Part shown: piece after piece, positions 50,131-62,254 of the stretch
Position numbering within the stretch: position 1 is the first letter of the stretch
Layout of the letters: every line of letters begins with the position of its first letter
Source: Nigrospora sphaerica
Taxonomy: Eukaryota; Ascomycota; Sordariomycetes; Amphisphaeriales; Apiosporaceae
Assembly (NCBI GenBank): GCA_018287875.1
Contig: JAGVVL010000022.1
Coordinates: forward strand, 1,054,001 to 1,118,000
DNA length: 64,000 nucleotides
Direction: 5' to 3'
The notes under the pieces: model-generated
What the model saw: the letters and a program-made list of their open reading frames with translations, nothing else
What the model was told of the DNA's origin: nothing
The model's database searches: none
Position numbers and translations under genes: made by a program

Positions 50131-53100
50131 CCCAGCTCTGCTGATGACCCACTGTAGTACCATGTTACGTTCGTGCCGATGCTCGTCGTGGTGAGCTAGC
50201 AGCCTCTTCCTTGCTAAGCGAGGCAACCACATTAGTCCTTGGCACCATCGTTCGGTGCCCCTCGTCAGAGAGGAAGAGCCGACCGACATGGCTGGCCCTG
50301 CGACGGCGGGGCTACTGCTTTGGCTCATTCCAACGGCTGTAGGGCTGCGCCCCCCTCTACGCTAGCTCGCCAGTGGAAATCCACGGGACGGCGGTCAGCA
50401 CAGCCGCTGCTTGGCCGCAACTAGTCCTAGGCGCGCACTGCAGGCGCTTCTTGGTTCGGTCATCCTGGCAATAGAAATCCTTACTGGCAAGACCTGCATA
50501 TTCTACCGCTAATAAGCGCTGTCGGCAAAGCGGATGCAACCATGCCTACTTAGGTCCCGCAGAGCTTGGCGGGGCGCCATAGCCTGTTTCGGCTACTAGC
50601 CTGACTGTCTGTCAAGCTGGTTTTGAACCCTGTTTTATCCCTTGTCCTTCGGTTCGGGAGCCAAACTGTCGGGACGCGCTCCTCCTCTTATTGGTCCTTC
50701 GTCCCACTAACAAACTGCCGTCTGCTTTTCGCCCTCACCGAGGCTCGGCTAGCTCATCATAAGCATGTTCGGAGCCCTAAGAGGTAATTCGTAGCGGACG
50801 TCCACGGGACGTAACGGTTGGTAGCCGCGACCCACGCTTAACTGTCGGCCCTCCTCCGCGCCGGATCGAAACGGGCAGATACCGGTGTGCTATGGGCGAC
50901 TTCGCCTACTTGTCCGGACTAGGGGCTTGCCGAAGAGCCCCACGCTTACCCAAGAGAAATAAACACAATATCCGGAGCGCTAACATTCCTATGCACTTGC
51001 CGCTACGCCACAGCTTAGTAGGCAGCACAATCGCACGCCGGGGTGGATACTAGCCGGCTGCTAGAGTCTAGACCCAGTTAGGCGCGCCGTTGGGTGACCA
51101 TGCGTGCTTCGGGGCTCCGCTAGCTGTGCCGATCCCATACCAATGGGCATAGGGCGGCTCGGCACCATGCTCATCGTGGCCTCGAACGAATGCCGCCAAG
51201 AGGTTGGTTCGTCCGCGTCTGTTGCCTGCCCTATGAAGGCCTGCTCTATGATGGCCTATGACGCCCGAAGAGAGGGTCACGCTGCCAATAGTCGCATGCG
51301 CAATGCAACGTCCTACATCTGTGAGCGGGGTCACGTTATCTAGGAGGACCATTCCGGTTCGCGAACCATTCTGTCGGTACGCATGACGCGCGTTCCATCG
51401 CCCCCAACACGTGTCGATCCTTTCCTGAGACAACGTGAGCAGGCAGGGCGCCAGAGAGAACAACATTCCAGTGCCACCCCTGTTCGTCTCGCACGTCAGT
51501 TGGACAACCGATTTCGCCTTCCACGGACAGCAGGCTCGTTGCTTGCCCCGCACCCGTCGCGACGAAGCCAAGCGGTTCTGGTTCCCTGGATCCCTGGCCG
51601 ACAATGAGCACCCCTGGCTTTGGGTGCAAGGATACCACGCGACGCCGGATGCTTGCGGTGCGTCGTCCGGCCGCCAGGTGAAGCAAGTGCTAGGCGCCTA
51701 TCGTCGAAGGCGGAGGGGGAGGGGGAGGGTGCACCCACCGTTGCTGGAATGTAAGGTGGCTGTTGCACCTGTCCAATGGCCTTGACCAAGTAAAAAGCTG
51801 GTCAGGTGCGATGTTTTCGATGCGGTCTGTGCAGCCAGCGCGGTTAAAAGCAGGCACAGACGCGCTAGGGATGCAGGCGCACCATGAGGCCGATGCACTG
51901 GTCATGCAGCTGTCACCAACAGCGAGTGCTTTCGTCTTGGCCCCAAAGTTTCCCTGGTTCATGATGCCGTACTTATCGTCGCCAAGATTGGCCTTTAGCG
52001 GTGAGTGAGTGGCCCGGTAGCATACCGAACCGCGCGTTGTGGAATGGAGGCTTCCTGTGGCCTGCACGGCCCTGCTAAACGCAAGTCGCGCGGATATTCT
52101 TGTTCAAACCAACGTGACGCATGTGCCGTTCCGCGAGTGCTACAGAGCTTGTCAAGGGGATCGCAATGATCTGATTAAGGGTCAGATGGGATGTTGTTGG
52201 TTCTGTTGATTTTTTGCCAGTTCAAGGTAGCAAACATCATCGGACATGGCTTCAAGGGCTTCACCTGGACGTGCTACATCCGCCCTATTTAATGCATTAA
52301 CATGTTGTTATATTCGGTGTAGGCCGACAAGAAACCCATATGCTGGACAATTTGTGTATAGCAAACGGCAATATAACATGAGTATCGTTTGCAATGTTCC
52401 ATTTCTCGTAACACAGACCCAGGTAATCATATAGCGGCGTTGCGAAGACCCCATAACGTAGAACAACAGACCAAATTCACGACGCTAACCTCCAGACTTT
52501 CGAACGTCGCTCTTCCTTACGCTCCAATTCAATGCACTCAGAGGTACAGTCAGGTACGACACCGGTTTGTCTTCCTTCTGAACTCTCCTCTAACCCCGTG
52601 AACGCGGCCATTGAAATTTCGTAGCTAAACTGTATCCGCACTATAACGACCCCACCACCCCTGCGCTTTGAACGAGTCATGAAGATAGTTTGTGGTAGTT
52701 CCTGACCACGAACTACAACCTTAATAAAGTCGGATTCAATGTCTCCGGCCCTTTGAGGAACACCATAGATTCCTCTAGGGCTTTCGTCAGACCTGCAGCC
52801 CACTCTTGTTGTTTGATGACCAAATTCTGGGGCCTATATCATGGCTAGCAAGATCAAGCATACCAACGATGTGACATATGAAGTATATTTTCATCTAGGA
52901 CGCTCAACGCCAGGTTTTTGTTAGTAAGCACCTTAACGTCAGTCTTTGGAGTGTGTATCTCTAACCCATTGAGTGCTTGCTTAGGGGATACAACCACTTA
53001 CACCGGATGAAGCAATGCTATCCCAACGCGCCCGTACCGGCTGGCTACCGGGTGATTTCGTGCGGTGTTCTGTGTGCCATGGGCTTTTCATTGCTCCAAC

Positions 53101-54009
53101 AGGAATACAAGCCTCGTTCGTGCTGAAATGGACCCATTCTGGGTCATGCCTATCCCTAAATCGAGTGAACATGGTTTGATCGAGCCCATCAATAGTCTGA
53201 TGGCTCCCTAGAAAGCGATCGCGGAACATGAAAGGGTGAATGAGGGCCGTCCACTGATTTTGGAATGCATGGCGGCTGCTGCGCCAATCCGACGATCTTT
53301 GCCCAATGAAAACTGGGTAAGGCATGTTGTTTTCAGAGCGGCCCCTGTAACAAGGGCAATTCAAGGTAATCCCAGGCGCCCCATGTATGCAACTCTAACC
53401 AACGGCCAGTACTCCCACCTTAGACCCATACAGTGGAGCATATTAACCGGTCATGTCGAGCGGATTTGTTCTTCCCGTAATAGGTTGCTCGTTTCTACCA
53501 CGCTAAGCTCTAGACACCAGGCTTCTGGAAAGACTTGTCATTGAGACCTGTCCAGCTACAAGGGAATCAAATCACCACCGCTTTTTTCTAGGTCCGGCCT
53601 TGTAATACAAAGGACGAACCACTGATTAAGTAAAGCAAAGCAAGGGCGAGTACGACCAAGACAAGCGAATCTATCAACTTGAAGAGTCAATCAAGCTCTG
53701 CGATGGGAGGAAAAGCAATGTCACGAATACTGATATTTCACTCCTGACAATGTTTGGTTTATGCGACCCTGTCGATGGCTCGTAAAATCTAGGTTGCTGA
53801 GTCCCACAAGGCGCAGGGTCACGTTGATCGTGATCATCAAATAAGCAACGTACCAATACGTGCCACAGCACCACTAGTCTGAAATATTCTGCAGTGTTAG
53901 CCCGAGAAAGGAGTATAGGAACGGGGGTCAACGGCCCAGCTCTCTATTTAACGGCGGTTAAGTCCGGGTTTCGAGGACTTCGCAATACCCATCGGGCTAC
54001 CTTGCAGCC
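50131..54009. other. About 3.9 kb with no convincing gene; two diverged related blocks
   Basis: No ORF with recognisable domains. Two blocks, about 51735-51840 and 53250-53355, appear related by eye (both contain TGGAATG, GGCTGTTGC/GGCTGCTGC and ATGTTTTC/TTGTTTTC in the same order and spacing), differing mostly by transitions. They may be old copies of one decayed element. The antisense frames across both share a pattern with Cys, Glu-Asn, Phe and Phe-Gln-x-x-Trp in order. Confidence 0.4.
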
Positions 54010-54620
54010 ATGGACCATTATCAGCATCACTCTGGACGCGCACCTGGCCAACAAGCCACTGGGAGCCACCTGCACCGCCGGCGACGATCCCGTCAGGTTC
54101 ACTATCCGGAGTTTAGGGGAAATAACGTCAGCTTTGACCCAGAACAAGACCCACGAATACCCCTCAGTCACTCGCCCAGCACAAGCGAGAGCAATGCCAG
54201 AAGTAGAACCGCGTAAGTTATAACGCGGTAGACTACATAGAACTGTGCTAACATTACTAAAGTACAGGCATGTCGCTTATAGAAGAGCTAAGACACCTTA
54301 GGGAGCAGCTCGCAAGGCTCGAAGCTAAGTGAGTTCATCCACCGTCGCAGGGTAGGATCAGTATGACTTACAGAGCCATCAATTCGGAGGGTCGATACTA
54401 TGTACGCAAATCTTAGAGGGAAAATCTCAGCTTCGTTGGAGCTGACAGAGAATTTAGGGTACAGGAGAATAGAGAAGGGTAAGCATTCGCGGATGGTCAT
54501 GAAAGGCGCTAACCAGTATAAAGGCTTCAGAATGTGGTGAAGGAACAGAGAGACTGGGCTGAAGACTTGAAACGGGTCATGAAGCGATCGTTGTCCTTCG
54601 ACCAGGACGAGGGACTAGAT
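54010..54620 (+). other. Possible decayed gene with splice-like signals
   Basis: An ATG at 54010 opens 68 codons (His/Arg/Ser-rich, MDHYQHHSGRAPG) ending at a GTAAGT donor near 54210. The 3' partner would be after ACAG at 54269, where a frame MSLIEELRHLREQLARLEAK starts, followed by a second GTGAGT donor and a CTTACAG acceptor near 54373. The phases do not join cleanly and later segments contain stops (a fragment reading RDWAEDLKRVMKRS is at 54551-54590). I take this as a relic of an intron-rich gene of unknown function; it could be chance. Confidence 0.2.
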
Positions 54621-55391
54621 CCAACATTGTTGCAATTTTAGTTCAATGGGAGTGGCCTTTACCGGGACCCGCGTGGCCTACATGAAGAAAAGTTTTGTAG
54701 AATTAAGTTCCATGCAGTGGTGTTTACATGATTCTAAGAGCTATACTGGTAACGTCGAAGGTGTGCTGACAAGGGGGATCATCAATGGTATCTATCTGGA
54801 ATCGTGTACTGTCTATCAAAGCTGCGCCGCAGCCTGTTGTCCTGTCTGGGCCTGGGGTTTTTGTCAGTCATCGAAAAGTCCATTCTGCTTGGCGCATAGA
54901 GAAAGGACACGGCTGATAAGGCCATGTTCGGTACTACTAACGATTGGGTTTGGGCTATATAGTGCTCATCTCAAAGCGGCCTTTCTGAGTGAGGGCGTCG
55001 ATGTGTCAGTGTAAAGCGAAGCGTACACGTGATTGGCTGCTGCAAAGAAAGAGTGGGAAGGGGGCATCGTAAGGTCCCTGCTCTCACATGACTTCCTGGC
55101 ACCGTCTTTTGGTATTCAGTGTAGTGGGGAGAACATCTGTCGACCCGCTTAGTAATAATCAGGTAGTCTTAAATGAGTACTTGTCACGCTTGCAGGAGAT
55201 CGGAGGTATAGGTCAGATAAGGAATGTAGAAGTCGCCCCGAGCCTCCTAAGTGAGACCCGGACTGAATACCTGGTTAAATACAGGTAGAGAGAGTGGAGG
55301 GCACCCCTTGAAAGCCCTCTAGTGGCTGATTGGTGAGGTCAGGTGACCTGTAGACCCTGAATCTCTACTTCAGGGGTCGCCTCAGCGCGAC
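54621..55391. other. Intergenic, nothing recognised
   Basis: The frame from 54646 (122 codons) and that from 55088 (66 codons) show no domain or codon signal. Family C copy 3 starts to match at 55392. Confidence 0.35.
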
Positions 55392-57665
55392 AACTGGATA
55401 TGGACGTCCCAACGGAGACGTCTATCCACCTGGATGCCAAGGACGCGGCAGGAGTCTTCTGGTTCGATTTCGTGACCTTCTAAGGCTATCTTCGTGTCCG
55501 GACCTTTCCGTCTTCGAGAGAAGTGGACTAGATGATATTTCTGGACTGCGAAGGTCATGCCGTGGCTAACTGCCCATTCTTTACAGATCCTGTGAGCGGC
55601 TTCCAGCCGCTCGCAGGTCTGCTCGGGGTCTAAACCGAAGCCCACGAGGTTCGTGTCGTCTGCGAAGGCTATAGTAGCTATCCCTGGTACGGCGCGGAGA
55701 GCCTTATAGAGACCGGCTGTATAGAGGCAGAAGAGGATAGGCGATAGGAGTGAGCCCTGTGGGACGCCTTCCGGGACTGGGATCTCGTCCGATTCCTGGC
55801 CATCGAAGAATAGCGTCGTGGACCGGTTAAATAGGAAGCTTCGGATCCAGCTAATAGTCCATATAGGGACCCTTAGCGCACGTAGGTTAGTAAGGAGCCT
55901 TCCATGGTCGACGGAGTCGAAAGCGCCTGAGATATCCAGTGATAGAAGGGTTGCTGCGCCTCCGTACTTCCAGGCTGTACGGACCAGGTCCGTTAGCAGA
56001 CGTAGGGCCGTTTCCGTAGATCGGCCTTTCCGGTTCCCCATCTGTTCGTCCGGGAGCAGCCCGTTTTCTTCCGCAAAGCTGGCTAGCCGTTGCGCCAGCA
56101 GGCTCTCGATCACCTTCCCCATGGTGTTAAGTAGCGCGATAGGTCTCCATCCGCCGGCTTGGTGGTACTCGTTTGGCTGCTTTCCTGGTTTCCGGAGGAT
56201 AACGGTCACTGCTTTGCGGAACGCTATTGGATAGTATCCCATACGCCAGCATGCTTCCGCTAGGGAGGCTAAGGCGTGGAAGAGGGGCTTTCCTAAGCGC
56301 TTAAGGAATCCGTTCGGAAGCTGGTCTGGTCCAGGTGCTTTCCACTGGCCTGCCTTGCTTAAGACGTCTTGGACCTGCTCCGCTGTCACTTCGCCGTCGA
56401 TGTCGAGAGGCGCTGCGAGCCGGTTTGTTATACGGAAGCCGGTATGCATGGCCTTAGGGAGAGGGTAAAACCTCTCTCGGAAGGCCTCCGTTTTCTCCTT
56501 ATGGGTCGTTGCTTCGCCTCGCGGTGTGTGAAGCGTGGGGACGGCTGGAGGTAGCAGCGGTGCGGCTCCTTCGGTTCTGGCCCATCTCGCGATGTTCCAG
56601 ACGCCAGCTGGCTGGCTAGAGGCCTCGTGAAGCATGTTTCTCCAGGTCGCTGTCTTTGCAGTGCGGATCGTTTTCTTTTTCGTAAGGGATGCTTGCCGAA
56701 GAGCTCGCCAGGCTGCGTCTGTCCTGTCGGATAGCCATGTTCGCTGGGCTCGTCTCTCCTCCTCTATAGCTTCTTTTGTTTCGTGGTTCCACCATGCCTT
56801 GCCTCTCCCCTTAGAGTGGCGGGGGGGGGCAACTAGGTCGGCTATCCGAGTTAGCTCCTTAGTTAACGTTTCGGTGTATCTATCGATTTCCCCCGGTGTC
56901 TCGAGTAGCCCTGGCTGCGGAAGGTGTGTCGCCTCGGCCTTCGCTTGGTTATAGTCAGCTGTTTTCCAGCTACGCCGTGGCTTGTTCTGGGGGTCGTTTT
57001 GAGGTCCAGCCACGCGTATCACCTGCGGGAGGTGATCGGATCCAGCATATGGGGCGTACCCGTCGTAGGCAGCTCGGAGATCGTCCGTGGCCCACGCTAG
57101 GTCGATCGTGGAGTCCATGCACCCTCTTCGAGTCCATGTCGGTGTTCCAGGGGAGTGATAAGCTGGAGTCTCCAGGATTCTGCTAACTGGAGTAGCTTAT
57201 CGGCTGCCTTATGAGGTTGGACGTTGTATCCTCCCCAGACAGGGTGGTGGACGTTAAAGTCTCCTACAAGGACTGTTCGTCCTAGCTGGGGACCAGTAAG
57301 GAGGGCTTCGATAGCTGGCAGGTCTGATCTGCTAATCGATTTAGGAGGAGGCGAGTATACGCAGATAACTGTTATAGGACCATCTGGCAACTGGATCGTG
57401 ATGTTGCACCTATCTGATTGCGCCTTATAAGTCCACTGCGCTGGGGGTGCTTCTTAATAATGTAGATGCAAGCTCTGCCTCCCTCGGCGGCATAGAGAAG
57501 GTAGTACGGAGAGGATCTCGGGCAGTAGGTGGTCGGCATGTGTGGGTTTCGCCAGGGCTCTTGGATAGCTAGGACGTCGTACTCTTCGGAGATGGCATCG
57601 ACTGCCGGGATCTGTGCTTTCTTGCTTTTCTGCGTGTTCCAGTGTAGGATCCTTAGTGCTGTCAT
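55382..57665 (-). pseudogene. LINE family C ORF2, copy 3 (frameshifted and 3'-truncated)
   Basis: The ATG at 57665 starts MTALRILHWNT. The frame shifts at a G-run at 57443-57447 (one base short against the other copies) and again at 57150-57153, the same C-run site in sense orientation that is also off by one in copy 1. From 57118 to 55382 it is open for 578 residues and holds the end of the endonuclease and most of the RT (WRPIALLNT, LDISGAFDSV, PQGSLLSP, FADDTN). SPLSP has become SLLSP in the PQG block. The C-terminal CCHC region is lost. Confidence 0.88.
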
Positions 57666-59124
57666 GGTCGAGCGTGGATGCTGTTTAGTGTTGACTCCGG
57701 TGTTTCGATGTCCATGTCGTCTATCTTTTCGTGGGTTCTGCTGCGGGCTCTGCCAGTGCTTCTAGTGCGGCAGCTGGTTGCTCGACGCTTCCGCGGCTGT
57801 ACTGTCTGCCAGTCCTCGGCTGTTGGTTTAGGGGTTCTTGCGAGGGCAGTGCGAATCCCTTCGGTCTCGTGACATAAGCAGCCTTGGCGATCTGGACCTG
57901 CTCCTGGCGGACTGGGCACTCCTTGGACCACGCAGTGTGTGGTCCTCGGCATGCTGGACAGCAGTATCGGCTCTTATTCTCGGCTTCTGGGCATTCTTTA
58001 TCGTCATGCTTTGTTGAAGAGCAGAGCCCACACCTGCGTGCGTGGCGGCAGACGCGGGCGATATGTCCATAACGGTAGCAGTGGTAGCATTGCTTAAGCT
58101 GTGCTCCTTCGGCGAAGGGCTCGCATGGATAGTAGCCATACTGCCAAATAAGGCCGTCTCGGCATAGCTGTTCCGCTTGTTGAACCGTGGGTACTGCAAT
58201 GTATAGGGCCGTGACCTTCTTAGACGCGGTCTTAGCGTTGCGAGGGAGCTTGGCCTCCAGGACGTCGATAGGGCCGCCGGGCTGGTTCCGGAGTTGGACT
58301 TCTAGCTGCCCTTGGTTCGTCTCTATGGCCTCCTTATTGATGCCATGGGCCACCACCAGGATCTTTCTCTTCTAGATAGAGGCGTTCTCTCCGAAGGCCT
58401 CGGTGGTCCAGGCCCAGTCGGTTTCCAGCTGTCGCTTCTCTTCTGTTGTCTTGCAGGTAATAGCATAGTCTCCGCTGGGAAGCTTCCGTGCAGCTATTGC
58501 CGTTTCTTTGCCTGTTGCTGCATTGACTTTCCGCACGATCTCTTCGTAGGTGCGGCCTTCAGTTCCTGCGGCCTTGACCGTTACCTCCCGTTCGTGTCGA
58601 GGAGGTAGAGTCTTGGCTACCTGGGGGCCCTAGGCGCCGGGGAGGCGGTAAGGGCAGTAGCGGCTGCAGCGTACGTCTTAGGAGCTTTAATTTCCTTATA
58701 GATAGCTTGTAGCGTGTTCTCGATAGCATTGATACGTCTTTCGACGCTGGGCTGGCTGTTCGATTCCTTAGCCGCCATCTCTAGGACTGGAATGGCAGCT
58801 TGAACTGCTGCGGCTAACGCCGCAATGTTGACTTCACCAGCTAGGAAGCGTTTGAAGTCGTCTATAGTGCTGCGTATATCCTCTGGACTGCCTCCAGGTG
58901 CTGTAATGCTGTCTGGCGATGGTGTTCTTGAGTCCGGAGGTGACGGCTCGGGGGTGGGGCGGGCCTATGGCGGCTCCCACCACCCGCGCTTTGCCTCGAG
59001 GGTGGTGAATCGACCATTTCTAGGCTAAATGAAGCCCTAGGAACAGTTTCCGGGCTATCCGGTAGCTTATAGAGTCGTGGTTGTGAAGTTATCGCTGTGT
59101 GGGGTCGGTTTCGAAAAGTTTTTT
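55392..59124 (-). mobile_element. LINE family C, copy 3, lacking its 3' part
   Basis: On the minus strand it has the family C 5' UTR (from ~59124), ORF1 and ORF2 up to just after the RT domain, where the match ends at 55392 (after VHIQ). The last third of ORF2, the 3' UTR and the tail are missing. This is the opposite of usual LINE truncation and points to a later deletion or rearrangement at 55.39 kb. Confidence 0.9.
57662..59017 (-). pseudogene. LINE family C ORF1, copy 3 (disabled)
   Basis: Starts MVDSPPS at 59017 as in the other copies. A G-run at 58950-58954 is one base short against copies 1 and 2 and shifts the frame. A CAG-to-TAG stop lies at about 58375 (Gln of SIQKRK). The zinc-knuckle part (58100-57900) is otherwise well kept. 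Ends with TGA overlapping the ORF2 ATG. Confidence 0.85.
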
Positions 59125-59141
59125 CCTCCGCCTTTTATCAA

Positions 59142-59252
59142 GCTTTAGTATATAGTCTGCCATGTCTGGGATCTTTCCTTGCGTTAGTTTCCTTGAATGA
59201 ACAACCTTGAAGTCCGTTTCTATCCTGCCAGCGCCGCTGTGGCGCGACATCT
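59142..59252 (+). repeat. Dispersed ~115-bp duplicate of 13438-13552
   Basis: Matches the block at 13438-13552 from CAAGCTT to GCGACA. It lies only 18 bases beyond the 5' end of LINE C copy 3 and contains the start of the PAN-like ORF. Confidence 0.85.
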
Positions 59253-59460
59253 AGGCAGCAACCCCGGTGCGAACGACCTGATAATCGAGGTCGTCACATC
59301 CTTGCATAAATGCATGGAGCTCTGCAGTACCATCACGTCCTTCGAGTGCGTTCAAGCAGTCCTTGGACTGGACAACAAGAAATGCTACCTGAGAAAGGCC
59401 GGCAATACCGTCGTCCCTACCGCGTCTACCGGCAGTTACTACACCGCCCAGCAACTGTGA
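59197..59460 (+). CDS. Small protein with a PAN/Apple-like Cys pattern, probably a fragment
   Basis: 87 residues from an ATG at 59197. HKCMELCSTITSFEC followed by CYLRKAG gives the spacing Cys-3-Cys-6-Cys, then Cys, typical of PAN/Apple-type modules that bind carbohydrate or protein outside the cell. No signal peptide precedes the module in this frame; upstream lies the duplicated block and then LINE C copy 3. The start codons and first ~20 residues are shared with 13498, where the frame breaks. I think this is the remaining exon of a larger secreted protein whose 5' part was displaced. Confidence 0.45.
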   Translation: MNNLEVRFYPASAAVARHLGSNPGANDLIIEVVTSLHKCMELCSTITSFECVQAVLGLDNKKCYLRKAGNTVVPTASTGSYYTAQQL

Positions 59461-59934
59461 TTGAGTCGCGACACAGAAGGAAATCTAGGGGCTATGGCCC
59501 TTCGTGACATGGGATGATTTCTGTATTCTTTGCTTTATTGTTAATCTGGCCTGGGTATAGGTTTTCGTCTTGCAGCAGGTTTCCCTATCACCAACTTACG
59601 AATGTAGAGGTCTCTTGTTTTAATAAAGTCGGCGACACCTGTTACGACCGTTGCGCTAACGTGCCTTTGTGACCTGGCAGACGCAGATAGCTGCGGCGCA
59701 ACGAACCCAGCTACCCCGCCTCAAGAAAACACCGCCACAAAGCGACGCCACGACACCAACCCCTGGGAAGGGCTAGAATTCAACGGCGCAGATGCATAAG
59801 TATTTAGCGTATAAGACACCATTAGGGTTAAACCTCTTTTAGCGACAGCAGTATTGACATTGATCCGCAGACCGTCGCTTTAGGCGAGACACTAGCTAGC
59901 AGTTCAACACTACTCTCCCCTCGCTCATCTCGAC
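59461..59934. other. Intergenic downstream of the PAN-like ORF and the MFS gene
   Basis: The two genes are convergent, so both 3' UTRs should lie here. Nothing else recognised. Confidence 0.45.
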
Positions 59935-61528
59935 CTAAGTAGTAAAGGGGACATAGAGGGTCCCATCGCGGTCTGCGGCCTCTTTGAGCTTACGGTTCTC
60001 ACGCACCAGCTGCCACTTCATAAACAGGATGCAGGCGATGGTGGAGGCGCTGAAAGCAGCCATAATGAGCATGGCCATAAGGTAACGAGGGCCGTCGCTC
60101 TGTGGAAAGAAGTAGGGTGAGACGAGGTTACCAAAGAAGGAGAAGACGTTACAGAAGGCGATGCCGGCGGCGCGCTTCTCGGGGTGCGTCCCATTGTCGT
60201 GGCGATCCAGGTGGCCAGCAGCGGGTTGGCTGTGAAGCTGCCGCCGATGTACATGAAGCTGGCAAAGTAGCGGGCGCCGTTGTGCATCGTGGAAGCCGAG
60301 ATGATGTAGGCGACCAGTGTGATCACCATGGGGATCGTCATATGCCAGCCACGCTCGCGGCGGCGATCGCTGGACCAGGCGGCCAGCATGGCGGTGGCGG
60401 CAGTGAGGAAATAGGGCGGGCACGTCAGCAGGACCGTCATGATGCGCGAGCCCATGCCGAGGCCGGCGACGATGGTGGGGTAGAAGTTGTTGAAGCCGAA
60501 GGCGCAAGAGATGCTGGCGCCCAGCAGACAAAAGGTCCAGGCCTTGGCGTCGGTCACGACGAGGCGCAGGCCGTGAAGGACCGACTCGCGAGCGCGGGGC
60601 TCCGACACGCGGTCGGCGGCGACACGGGCGATGGCGACGCGGCGCAGGTCGGCCGACAGCCAGCGGGTGCCGGCGCCCTTTTCGGAGGTCGGAAAGTCCG
60701 GGATGAAGAAGGGGCCCAGCAAGGCGAAAAGACGCCGCTGGCGGCCTCAATAATGAAGAGCCACTGCCAGCCGGCGAGACCCATGGCGCCCTCGAGGTTG
60801 GAGAAGACGGCGGCGGCGATGAGGCCCGAGCAGCCCATGGCGATGCAGAGGGCGGCGTAGAGCGACGTGATGCGCCGCGCCAGCTCAGCCCGCGTGTACC
60901 ACGACGACATGACGTAGACGGCGCCGGGGAAGAAGGGTGCCTCACAAAGCCCCAGCAGGAAACGCACCGCCAGCAACTGCCCGTGGTTCTGCGCCGCCGC
61001 CGTGCACGCCGACAGGATCGACCAGAGAATCGCGCACCCCGAGAGGTATAGCCCCGGCCGGATCCGCGTCAGCAGCATGTTGGACGGGATCTGGCCGATC
61101 ATGTAGCCCGCCGTCAGCGTCGTGATGGCCGAGTTGAAGTCGGTGCCCTCGAGGCCCAGGTCCTGCTCGAACGAGCTGAGCCGCGCTTGGCTGTCATTAT
61201 TCACGTCAGCGAAGCCATCATCCGAGGGGGTTTCCTCGTACGCAATGTTGTTCCGGTCCAGATAGTTATGAAAGTACAGGATCCACACAATCGGCATAAA
61301 GGTGATGTCCAGCCGGCGCACGAGCTGCCGCTGCTTGGCTTCAATATCCGGATCGTGCAGCGCCTCAAGCGCGGTGAGTGGCGTCCCGTCCTCTTTGGTC
61401 TCGCCCTTGGCCTCCTCGTCGACCGAGATGACGGGCTTGAAGTCATCGTTTCTCCTATCTGATGTCGCAGGCCGCCTCGTGTCGTCGCCCCCGGCAGATC
61501 CGTGCTCGGCCGCTTGCAAAGGACCCAT
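59935..61528 (-). pseudogene. MFS permease, anion:cation symporter (Dal5/allantoate) type, with two frameshifts
   Basis: From the ATG at 61528 the reading covers an N-terminal acidic cytosolic tail, RRLDITFMPIVWILYF, NYLDRNNIA, GYMIGQIPSN and RFLLGLCEAPFFPG, the hallmarks of the ACS family of 12-TM permeases that take up allantoate, vitamins or other organic anions at the plasma membrane. A 51-nt in-frame segment (61241-61191: GTACGA, GCTGAC, GACAG) is best read as an intron, restoring NNIAQARLSSFE. Two frameshifts occur, at an A-run 60727-60730 and a C-run 60190-60192 (plus-strand bases), each one base short. Corrected length is about 514 residues, normal for the family. As single-base losses in homopolymers they may be sequencing errors, in which case the gene is intact. 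Confidence 0.82.
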
Positions 61529-62254
61529 GACGGACAGAAGCGATTGCTGGTCTGTTGATGAGGCTTTAACACGCGAGTTGGTGCAGATGAGCTAGCAATT
61601 TCAAGGCTACGCTTAATGAAATGATGGAATGAACAAATGGGTGCCTCTCTTTTCGTCTCCCCTCGGTCGTCTTATACTCGAAGCCAGGCTACTATAACGG
61701 GTCCATCTGCTGGGTTCGTCAGGATAGAGGGAAAGAAGCTGGGGAATCTCCTCCTGCCGCCTTGCCAAGAGCTGGGGAATTCCCGATGCCAAGGCGTGAG
61801 AGTCCAAAAGTCTAGAGATGACCAGGATTCCCCGCGGGGTTTGCGGCGGTACAAAAGGCCCTTCGGGGTCGTGCCGGTGCTTACCCTGGAAACGGTGCAT
61901 GTCTATACCAGGGGCGATTTGTTGCTCCTCGGCGCGTCGGTACCATTGTTGCGACTACGCGGGCAGCGGGGTAGCAGCATCGGACCTGGGCCGTCCATTA
62001 GACAAGGGCCGCCCGTCGGAGAAGGGCCGCTCAACGGGAAATGACCGAGACAGCCACGGTGAAGACTGCGGGCAAAGTGGTATGGCCAAGCACTGGCGCC
62101 TTCGAATTCAGGAGGGGAGGCCAAGCTTTATACTTGGCTGCTGGGCAAGCGGGGTCGGTGGTGCCGGAATCCCGAGCAGATTTCGATGGGCTCGTCGCCG
62201 TGCTACGCCGCCCGCTTAGATTCGATAGGAGCTATAAGTAGTTAACGGGTATAA
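61529..62254. other. Intergenic, nothing recognised
   Basis: Upstream region of the MFS gene. The open frames at 61613-62044 in both strands lack domains. A GGGCCG(T/C)-rich run is near 61985-62035. Confidence 0.4.

Noticed and set aside
50131..55391. tRNA or rRNA genes in the gene-free stretch
   Set aside because: I looked for B-box-like GGTTCRANNCC with a partner A box and saw none that folds; a tRNAscan-SE run would settle it.
18575..57390. Programmed frameshift in LINE C ORF2 at the C-run in the endonuclease region (18627-18633, 57150-57153)
   Set aside because: Copy 2 reads through this site in one frame without any shift, so the off-by-one runs in copies 1 and 3 are damage or sequencing error.
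60102..60860. 252-codon ORF opposite the MFS gene
   Set aside because: Antisense shadow in GC-rich coding sequence; Ala/Gly/Arg-rich with no domain.
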